Assembly (NCBI GenBank): GCA_964589725.1
Contig: CAZPUJ010000341.1
Coordinates: 1 to 27,374 of the forward strand
Reading direction: 5' to 3'
Origin: CAYSHJ01 sp964589725
Lineage (GTDB): Bacteria > Planctomycetota > Planctomycetia > Planctomycetales > Planctomycetaceae
DNA length: 27,374 nt
A program made the position numbers and the translations under genes. Numbering within the stretch: the stretch's first letter is position 1; the number at the start of each line of letters is the position of its first letter. This document shows positions 22,239 through 27,374 of the stretch, one piece after another. The notes beneath the pieces are model-generated. The model was not told the origin of the DNA. It did not search any database and saw only the letters and a program-made list of their open reading frames with translations.

Positions 22239-23123
22239 ATGCGCGCATCCCTCCCCCGTCGTGACTTTCTCAAATCCACCCTGGCCGCGTCGGCTGCGGT
22301 CGCTCTGCCGGTTCAATTCGCTCTGGCGGATGAGGCGAAGAAGCCGAAGCTGCGGATGGCGGTCAAGTACGGGATGATCAAGCACGACGGCTCGATAGAG
22401 GACAAGTTCAACCTCATCAAGAAGCTCGGCCTGCAAGGGGTCGAGGTGGATAGCCCCAGCGGATTGCACAAAGTCGAAGCCAAGGCCGCCGCCGAGAAAA
22501 CCGGGATCGTGATTCACGGCGTCATCGACAGCGTCCACTGGCGCGACACGCTGTCGCATCCCGACGCCGACGTCCGAGCCAAAGGGCTAGCCGCGCTGAA
22601 CGGGGCCATCGAGGACGCTGGGTTTTTCGGCTGCGACACCGTGCTGCTCGTTCCCGGCGTCGTCAACAACGACGTTTCCTTTGAGCAGTGCTACGAACGC
22701 TCGCAAGCCGAAATCAGAAAAGCTCTACCGCTGGCCGAAAAGCACAAAGTTAAAATTTGCATCGAGACCGTCTGGAACAACTTCATCACCAAGCCCGAGC
22801 AATTGATCTCGTTCGTGGACGACCTGAAAAACCCGTGGGCCGGCGCATACTTCGATTGCAGCAACATGCTCAAGTACGGCGTGTCGTCCGCCGAGTGGAT
22901 TCGGAAGCTCGGCAAGCGTCTGGTGAAGTTCGACTTCAAAGGCTACAGCCACAAAAACAGTTGGTGCAAAATCGGGGAGGGTGACGAAGACTGGCCCGAG
23001 GTTTTGAAAGCCCTCGGCGAAATCGGCTACGACGGCTGGGCCACCAGCGAAGTCGGCGGCGGCGGTGAAAAGGAGTTGGCGGACATCACGGCGCGGATGA
23101 AGAAGGTGCTGGGGTTGGCGTGA
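22239..23123 (+). CDS. Tat-exported sugar phosphate isomerase/epimerase (xylose isomerase-like TIM barrel)
   Basis: The 294-aa protein starts at ATG 22239, preceded by AAGGAG, and opens with a twin-arginine signal (LPRRDFLKSTLAASAAVALP) cleaved near ALA-DEAKK. The barrel follows: KLGLQGVEVDSPSG, GCDTVLLVPGVVNND, KVKICIETVWNNF (metal-ligand Glu), GAYFDCSNMLKYG (Asp), RLVKFDFKGYSHK and YDGWATSEVGGGGE (Glu). It should act on a sugar or sugar-like ligand outside the cytoplasm; planctomycetes have many such exported isomerase-like proteins, some possibly lyases or dehydratases rather than isomerases. Length is normal. The next coding piece begins about 20 bases downstream but is frameshifted. Confidence 0.9.
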   Translation: MRASLPRRDFLKSTLAASAAVALPVQFALADEAKKPKLRMAVKYGMIKHDGSIEDKFNLIKKLGLQGVEVDSPSGLHKVEAKAAAEKTGIVIHGVIDSVHWRDTLSHPDADVRAKGLAALNGAIEDAGFFGCDTVLLVPGVVNNDVSFEQCYERSQAEIRKALPLAEKHKVKICIETVWNNFITKPEQLISFVDDLKNPWAGAYFDCSNMLKYGVSSAEWIRKLGKRLVKFDFKGYSHKNSWCKIGEGDEDWPEVLKALGEIGYDGWATSEVGGGGEKELADITARMKKVLGLA

Positions 23124-23143
23124 ACTGTTCCCGGAATTCAATC

Positions 23144-23411
23144 ATGCAATGGCTGCCTGATCGCGAGCGTCCTCAACATTGGGCTTTGCGGCTTTTCCAA
23201 ATTGCTCAGGGCACGGCGCTTGGCACGGGGACATTTGTGGTCGCAATCGGCGATCCCGTTGCGCCGACTCGCGATGGATGGTGGCTTTTTTGGATTGGTT
23301 GTTGTGGCATGGACGATCTTTTTCGCCCGTTGTGGTTGGGCGGTCACGTTGATGATCGCTGGCATCGTGCTTGCGGCGCTGATTCCAGTCGTAGGTAGAC
23401 AGTCATGGTGA
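23144..23411 (+). pseudogene. Small membrane protein ORF split by a frameshift at a T6 run
   Basis: From ATG 23144 one frame reads WALRLFQIAQGTALGTGTF and continues to GWWLF, then turns into non-hydrophobic sequence. The next frame from about 23275 supplies two convincing membrane segments (GLVVVAWTIFFARCGW; VTLMIAGIVLAALIPVVG) ending at 23411. The switch falls at six T residues (23286-23291). Joined, the pieces give an 88-aa or so protein with two or three membrane helices. A real frameshift, a sequencing or assembly error, or programmed slippage would all look the same here. Family not recognised. Confidence 0.5.
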
Positions 23412-23424
23412 CGCCGAATTGATC

Positions 23425-23610
23425 ATGTTGAGAAGATTGATTGGCTCCAGCGTCGTTGGACTGGCTGTCGGTGGGTTTTTGGACGCGATTGGTCTGGCGA
23501 TGGGAGCCGCAGTTGATTATTCCAACACGTCGTCACGGCTGGTAAATTCACCAGTTTGCCGCGACGAGCGAACTGAGCCAATGCCTCCCATCGCAGGAGA
23601 TTCGCCATGA
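23425..23610 (+). CDS. Possible 61-aa hydrophobic peptide upstream of vapB-like gene
   Basis: The frame from ATG 23425 gives a glycine-rich hydrophobic stretch (LIGSSVVGLAVGGFLDAIGL) and a polar tail. Its stop overlaps the antitoxin start (ATGA at 23607). The ribosome binding site is weak and no family is recognised; it may be non-coding leader sequence. Confidence 0.3.
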   Translation: MLRRLIGSSVVGLAVGGFLDAIGLAMGAAVDYSNTSSRLVNSPVCRDERTEPMPPIAGDSP

Positions 23611-23825
23611 CCGTTTCCGGACACGTTCGCAACGGGGTTGTTGTCCTCGACGAACCGACCAAGTTGCCCGAAGGGGCGGCTGTCGAAGTGAATCTGATTG
23701 CGGAAGACGACGGCCCGACGCTGCTCGAATCGCTGAAGCCATTCATTGGCGTCATCAAGGACATGCCGCCGGACATGTCTGAGAACCTCGACCATTATCT
23801 TTACGGGACGCCGAAGCGGACATGA
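23607..23825 (+). CDS. VapB-type antitoxin (DUF104/AF2212-like)
   Basis: The 72-aa protein begins VSGHVRNGVVVLDEPTKLPEGAAVEVNL (shown here only to its key parts: GHVxNGVVVLDEP and LPEGAAVEV), the beta-strand pattern of AF2212-like antitoxins. An acidic C-terminal arm (DMPPDMSENLDHYLYG) is expected to wrap the toxin. AGGAG lies eight bases before ATG 23607. The stop overlaps the toxin start (ATGA), the usual layout of such modules. Confidence 0.85.
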   Translation: MTVSGHVRNGVVVLDEPTKLPEGAAVEVNLIAEDDGPTLLESLKPFIGVIKDMPPDMSENLDHYLYGTPKRT

Positions 23826-24232
23826 ACGCCGTCTTTGCGGACACGTCGTACCACGTCGCGCTGCTCAGCACGGCGGATCGCCATCATCAACGGGCCGATG
23901 AATTTGCTCGCACCTGGTGCGGTCGAGTCGTGCTGACAGATTACGTGATCATCGAACTCGGCAACGCATTGTCATCCGTCGCTCGGCGGCAGAATATGGT
24001 GCCGCTCGTCGAGTCGCTGAAACAAAACCGCAAGGTTGAGATCATTCCCGCCAACGAAGATTTGTTGGAGCGTGGACTGGAACTCTTCGGCCAACGACTC
24101 GACAAAGACTGGTCGCTGACGGACTGCATCTCGTTCGTCGTCATGCAGGACGGTGAACTGACCGATGCGCTCACGTCAGATCATCATTTTGAGCAAGCTG
24201 GTTTCCGAGCACTCCTCAGAACGCCCACCTGA
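23822..24232 (+). CDS. vapC: PIN-domain ribonuclease toxin (VapC-like)
   Basis: The 136-aa protein has the PIN acidic tetrad: D7 (FADTSYHVAL), E45 (VIIELGNAL), D101 (WSLTDCISFVVM) and D120 (LTSDHHFEQAGF). These bind Mg2+ or Mn2+ in RNases that cut tRNA or rRNA. The protein is complete and of normal length, so the toxin is probably active. It overlaps the antitoxin gene by four bases. The class III aminotransferase gene starts only nine bases after its stop, so the metabolic gene may be transcribed from the autoregulated toxin-antitoxin promoter. Confidence 0.92.
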   Translation: MNAVFADTSYHVALLSTADRHHQRADEFARTWCGRVVLTDYVIIELGNALSSVARRQNMVPLVESLKQNRKVEIIPANEDLLERGLELFGQRLDKDWSLTDCISFVVMQDGELTDALTSDHHFEQAGFRALLRTPT

Positions 24233-24241
24233 AAGACAACT

Positions 24242-25636
24242 ATGACACAACCCATCCAATTCCCGAACGAAACCCGATCCAATGCCGCTCGACAGGTTGT
24301 CGCCGAACGCGAGGCGTTGGCGTTGCGGACGTTTACTCCCAGCCAGGCGGTCCTCGCCAAGTCGGCGGGGGTGTTCCATTGGACGCCGGAGAATCGACGG
24401 TTGTACGACTACAGTTCCGGCGTGCTGGTCGCGAACTTGGGGCACAATCCGAAGCGGTGGCTCGGTCGATTGGCGGGGTACATGGGTTGGTCGGCCGAGA
24501 TGCTCCAGCCGGCGAGCGGGTTTGACGACTATTACCCGGCCGTGCCGCTGACGGCGTACAACGCGGTCACGGAAATTGAGACGCGCGCGACCGAGCGGTT
24601 GGTCAAGAGCTTGCAAGCGTCGCCCGGCGGTGGGCGGTTGCAGACGGTGATGTGGGCCGCTTCCGGCAGCGAGGCGGTACAGAAGGCGCTGTGGGCGTGC
24701 CTGCACCGGGACGAATCGCGAGACATCATCCTCGCCACGCGGTACGGCTTTCACGGCAAGAAGGGACTGGCCGGAGCCGTCACCGGTTGCGAGACGGATC
24801 ACGACCGCGATCCGCGTGTCAAGTTCATCAGCTTTCCGATGACCGAGTGCGATGACGTCAGCAAGTACGGTTCGACATTCGATCCCGCACCGTACGCCAA
24901 CGAACTGGAAAAAGTCTGGGCTGATTTCGGCAACCGCATCAACTGCCTGATCACCGAGCCGTACCTCGGTGGCGGCGGAAGCTTTCATCCGCCGGCCGCG
25001 TACCTGCAACTGCTGCAACGCTTCTGTCGAGCTCACGACATCGCGTTCATTCTTGACGAGGTGCAAGCCAACTTCGGCCGCTGCGGCCGGATGTACGCCT
25101 TTGAGACCTACGGCATCGAGCCGGACTTCGTGACGCTCGGTAAAGGTTTGGGCAATGGCGTGCCGGTCAGCGCGGCGGTCGGCCGAGCAGACCTCATCGC
25201 CAGTCTGAAATACGGAGAAGCCTCCGACACTTGGTCCGCCAACCCGCTCGGCTGCGCGGCGGTGCTCGCAACGCTTGACGAGTTTGAATCGAGCCCGATC
25301 ATCGAACATACGCGGGCGTTAACGCCCGTTTTTTTCGAGGGATTGGGCCGGCTCAAGGAGACCGGCTTGGTCGCGAAGGTTCGCGGCGAAGGCCTGGTTT
25401 TCGGCATCGAGATCGCCGCCCGCGGGTCGCTTTCGGCCAACGAGGTCGCGGTCCGGATTGTCGAAGCCTGCTATCTCGGTCAGTCGGGCGGCGACGGCAT
25501 CCACCTACTCGGACCACTGGCCGGCAACGTGATTCGCGTCAGCCCACCGATGATCATGTCACGGGCCGAGGCAATGACGTCACTGGATTTGCTGCTAGAA
25601 ATCTGCCGAACGCTTGCCGATCAATTGCCGACGTGA
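24242..25636 (+). CDS. Class III PLP-dependent aminotransferase
   Basis: The 464-aa protein shows the fold type I, class III signature: small-domain YDYSSGVLVANLGHNPKRW, cofactor-binding WAASGSEAVQKALWAC, ILDEVQANFGRCGRMYAFE with D272 holding the pyridine nitrogen, and the PLP lysine K301 in TLGKGLGNGVPVSA. The C-terminal part (GNVIRVSPPMIMSRAEA) is complete. Members move an amino group between an omega-amino acid or amine and an oxo acid; ornithine, GABA and beta-alanine are possible substrates and no choice can be made. No signal peptide, so cytoplasmic. It lies nine bases after vapC. A terminator-like palindrome followed by seven Ts lies inside the gene (25313-25335). Confidence 0.92.
   Translation: MTQPIQFPNETRSNAARQVVAEREALALRTFTPSQAVLAKSAGVFHWTPENRRLYDYSSGVLVANLGHNPKRWLGRLAGYMGWSAEMLQPASGFDDYYPAVPLTAYNAVTEIETRATERLVKSLQASPGGGRLQTVMWAASGSEAVQKALWACLHRDESRDIILATRYGFHGKKGLAGAVTGCETDHDRDPRVKFISFPMTECDDVSKYGSTFDPAPYANELEKVWADFGNRINCLITEPYLGGGGSFHPPAAYLQLLQRFCRAHDIAFILDEVQANFGRCGRMYAFETYGIEPDFVTLGKGLGNGVPVSAAVGRADLIASLKYGEASDTWSANPLGCAAVLATLDEFESSPIIEHTRALTPVFFEGLGRLKETGLVAKVRGEGLVFGIEIAARGSLSANEVAVRIVEACYLGQSGGDGIHLLGPLAGNVIRVSPPMIMSRAEAMTSLDLLLEICRTLADQLPT
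25313..25335 (+). terminator. Intrinsic-terminator-like hairpin inside the aminotransferase gene
   Basis: CGGGCGTT-AACGCCCG is a perfect 16-base palindrome (6-bp GC-only stem, TTAA loop), directly followed by seven Ts. By shape it is a good intrinsic terminator on the plus strand, about 1.07 kb into the coding sequence. It is translated within HTRALTPVFF. Confidence 0.5.
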
Positions 25637-25910
25637 TTTGTCCGGTCGACGCTGCCGGCATCCTATGCCGATGCTGGTGACGTTGGTCAGGGAGCCGCGT
25701 GCAAACTCCGGAATCGGAACAACCGGATCGGCTCATGCATTTGCAACAATCTTGCTGATCGACTGACGGTTGACGAAAACTTGGAAAAATGGAGACTCAA
25801 CGCTTGGTGTTGTGAAAGAACAGCGGTTTAATGGCTACGGTTTGGCCGCTCGGTCGGCCGAGCAGTGGCTTACCCTCACGATTTGCATCTCGCGACGAAA
25901 GGCCCCCTAA
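25637..25910. other. Intergenic region upstream of the PAS gene
   Basis: No convincing open frame. A hairpin GCTCGG-TCGG-CCGAGC (near 25850-25865) lies about 45 bases before the PAS start. A TTGACG sequence is present near 25768, but no matching -10 box was found at the right distance. Confidence 0.4.
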
Positions 25911-26369
25911 GTGATCGCACCCAGCAGTTACCATCCCCAGGCCGAACTCGAACAGACCATCGCCGACCTGGAAGCCCTCGACGATTGGAACGCGCTGATC
26001 TTGGACGAGACGGAAATCGGGGTCTTCGACTGGCCGCTCCGTTCGCAGGACATGTACTTGTCACCGAGTTTCAAACGCTTGCTCGGTTACTGCGACCACG
26101 AGTTGCCCGACTCGCTGCAAGCATGGCAGAGCCACATCCACTCGGACGACTACCACCGCGTGACCTCAGGCCTCGAGAGGGCCGTGCGCGGTGGAGCTCG
26201 CAAATTCCAAATCGTGCATCGCGTGAAGCACCGCGATGGTTCGTCGCCGCTATTCCTCGTGAAAGCCAGCATCATCCGAGCGAGCGACGGTACCCCGACT
26301 CGCTTGTTGGGTGCCGTCATTGATCTGACACCGGTAACGGACGAATTGCCGTCGACTGCCTTGGCGTAG
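25911..26369 (+). CDS. Stand-alone PAS domain protein
   Basis: The 152-aa protein starts at GTG 25911 with AAAGG eight bases upstream. A short helical lead (ELEQTIADLEALDDWNALIL) precedes a PAS_3-like domain: TEIGVFDWPLRSQDMYLSPSFKRLLGY, then LPDSLQAWQSHIHSDDYHRV (given in part) and FQIVHRVKHRDGSSPLFLVKASIIR, ending TRLLGAVIDLTPVTD. PAS domains sense small ligands, redox state or light, or mediate dimerisation. No kinase, cyclase or DNA-binding output domain is attached and no partner gene follows, so it may dimerise with another regulator. It converges with the DUF3467 gene; a terminator lies between them. Confidence 0.85.
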   Translation: MIAPSSYHPQAELEQTIADLEALDDWNALILDETEIGVFDWPLRSQDMYLSPSFKRLLGYCDHELPDSLQAWQSHIHSDDYHRVTSGLERAVRGGARKFQIVHRVKHRDGSSPLFLVKASIIRASDGTPTRLLGAVIDLTPVTDELPSTALA

Positions 26370-26397
26370 TTCGCACCTCGCCAGGATCCTCGCGAAA

Positions 26398-26445
26398 AAA
26401 GCCCGGCACCTCGCGATGAGATGACGGGCTTTGATGACGGGCTTT
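26398..26445 (-). terminator. Intrinsic terminator with tandem 13-bp duplication
   Basis: On the minus strand, AAAGCCCG (26432-26425) pairs with CGGGCTTT (26405-26398), followed by more Ts, a good terminator for the DUF3467 gene. GATGACGGGCTTT is present twice in tandem in plus-strand sense (26420-26432 and 26433-26445; the first copy begins after a G), so either copy can pair with the opposite arm. It can also serve the PAS gene. Confidence 0.7.
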
Positions 26446-26475
26446 ATTGCTTGGCTGCGATCGATCACGAGCAAA

Positions 26476-26850
26476 CTAGCTTCGCGGCATGGTCGCCGTG
26501 ACCGACGGCTTCACGCGGCGACGGACGTCCGTCTCCAACACGCCGAACGCTTGTTCGTGACGCTGCAAAGCCATCCCCAAAGCACTCAACAATCGCTTGC
26601 CCGTGAAATGATTCATGATGATCCGCTGGGACACATGTACCGTGACGTTGCCCTGAGCGTACGGGTTCGGGTTCAGGCCCAGATCCAGAATCAACTCTTC
26701 CGGTGTGCTGGACACGCGGCAGAAGTTGGCATAACCCGCAGCCGCGGCGGAATCATCCACACTCAGCGTCTGTTGCTGCTGCGCGGCCGGACCAGCGGGG
26801 GCGGGGGCGGAAATGGCGTCATCAGTTTCATCAGATTTGTCTTTGGCCAC
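26476..26850 (-). CDS. DUF3467 family protein
   Basis: The 124-aa protein matches the DUF3467 pattern in its C-terminal two thirds: YANFCRVSSTPEELILDLGL, NPNPYAQGNVTVHVSQRIIM, then MNHFTGKRLLSALGMALQRHE. The family is widespread in bacteria, small and of unknown function. A Glu/Asp- and Ala/Pro/Gln-rich lead (1-45) is not conserved. The GTG at 26850 is preferred: AAGGAG then sits seven bases upstream, whereas ATG 26856 would be only one base from it. The frame stays open upstream to 26973, but that part lacks any support. No signal peptide is predicted with this start. Confidence 0.85.
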   Translation of the reverse strand: MAKDKSDETDDAISAPAPAGPAAQQQQTLSVDDSAAAAGYANFCRVSSTPEELILDLGLNPNPYAQGNVTVHVSQRIIMNHFTGKRLLSALGMALQRHEQAFGVLETDVRRRVKPSVTATMPRS

Positions 26851-27374
26851 GAACATTCTCCTTCTAAGCTGGCGAAACGAAACCGAAAAAAACATTCCGG
26901 CGGCGGTGACCGCGATCACGTCAACGGATTGACTCGCCGACCGGTAAACAGCTTCCATCGAGCGAGCGGACATTACCGGCCGATTGCACCAGAATCAACG
27001 GCGACGTCCAGACGCGGCTCTTTTTCAAGTGGCAAGAGCTGTCTTCGACGCCGTGTCTTACCCAGCTTCGCGGCGAAAGCGGCGAACGCATCCGGCGTCG
27101 TGGGGCTCAGGCACTCACGGCGCTGGCGTCGGAGTTCAACCGCGGAATGCTGCGTCCGAGGCCACGAGCGGTATCGCGTCGAAGAAATCACGGCTGCACG
27201 ACGTTTGAAAACTTCGGATTCAATCGTGCTTCCGGCGGTGATGGCTCGCCCGGCAAGCGGAGTGGAAAGACAACCGACCTCTTTTCCAGCGCCTGCCGCG
27301 GCATCGTCCGTGGTAGTTCGAAGCCGGCGGGGCGGTGATCGGTCGAAGGACCGGCGTTGTGATCGGGCAACGGG
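26851..27374. other. Region at the window end with no convincing gene
   Basis: The ribosome binding site and presumably the promoter of the DUF3467 gene lie at the left edge. The rest has only short frames on both strands, with arginine-rich translations and no recognisable domain. A plus-strand frame running to 27338 is open but gives low-complexity, unordered sequence. A gene fragment extending beyond the window cannot be excluded. Confidence 0.4.

Noticed and set aside
23120..23398. Intact 92-aa protein starting at GTG 23120
   Set aside because: Its second half loses all hydrophobic character, while the neighbouring frame gains it at the T6 run, so a split ORF explains the sequence better.
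24176..25309. 377-codon minus-strand frame opposite the aminotransferase
   Set aside because: The plus strand encodes a complete class III aminotransferase with PLP lysine; the antisense translation is arginine-rich and featureless.
26857..26973. N-terminal extension of the DUF3467 protein
   Set aside because: It lacks family similarity, and AAGGAG placed seven bases before GTG 26850 marks a better start.
26973..27191. Small minus-strand frame at the window end
   Set aside because: No ribosome binding site or domain seen; composition matches random frames in this GC-rich sequence.

Overview
The window looks like a chromosomal segment of a Planctomycetota bacterium. The main evidence is two large secreted proteins with DUF1549 and DUF1553 domains and CxxCH haem motifs. 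One of them also carries a Planctomycete cytochrome c (PSD1) domain. Two Tat-exported DUF1501 proteins, two xylose-isomerase-like sugar phosphate isomerases and several secreted proteins of unknown function fit the same phylum. The DNA is GC-rich, so long antisense shadow frames are common and were left out. No rRNA, tRNA, CRISPR array or replication origin was seen. All identifications come from reading translations and motifs; no database search was run.

Layout. 1-1777: the 3' end of a PrkA-type serine kinase gene followed by its usual DUF444/YeaH partner; the third usual member, SpoVR, is not here. 1857-4558: a PrpA-like metallophosphoesterase (-), then a two-gene unit of a secreted FKBP prolyl isomerase and a type 4 Fe-S uracil-DNA glycosylase. 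4541-6169: a secreted 542-aa protein of unknown function (-). 6359-10688: cytochrome/DUF1549/DUF1553 gene plus DUF1501 gene, the usual planctomycete pair. 10798-12154: a MazF/PemK-type toxin-antitoxin pair and a HEAT-like gene that overlaps the second DUF1549/DUF1553 gene (12151-15012). Its DUF1501 partner (15741-17192) is separated from it by an IS200/REP-type Y1 transposase element (15059-15722). 17228-21742: a membrane protein with an acidic tail, a sugar isomerase, an HExxH metallopeptidase-like protein, a membrane protein and a small secreted protein. 21754-22160: a small gene and what looks like the remnant of its partner. 22239-25636: a Tat-exported sugar isomerase, a frameshifted membrane ORF, a VapBC-type toxin-antitoxin pair and a class III aminotransferase. 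25911-26850: a stand-alone PAS protein and a DUF3467 protein, converging on a terminator. 26851-27374: no convincing gene.

The most interesting signal is a set of paired palindromic elements. Each consists of two inverted copies of a short hairpin sequence separated by a spacer. One lies between genes (1774-1855). Two lie in frame inside the first DUF1549/DUF1553 gene (7922-8016 and 8367-8484), and one in frame inside the second (14272-14356). Two near-90-bp arms with three hairpins each flank the Y1 transposase. In three of the pairs, differences between the arms fall on both sides of the stem and keep it paired, which points to selection on the hairpin. Comparing the two paralogous genes shows each in-frame copy as an extra loop that the other gene lacks. 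Heptamer arrays (6852-6886 and 19031-19147) have also become coding sequence. Together this resembles REP/BIME elements with a RAYT-like transposase, plus protein-invading palindromes of the kind known from Rickettsia.
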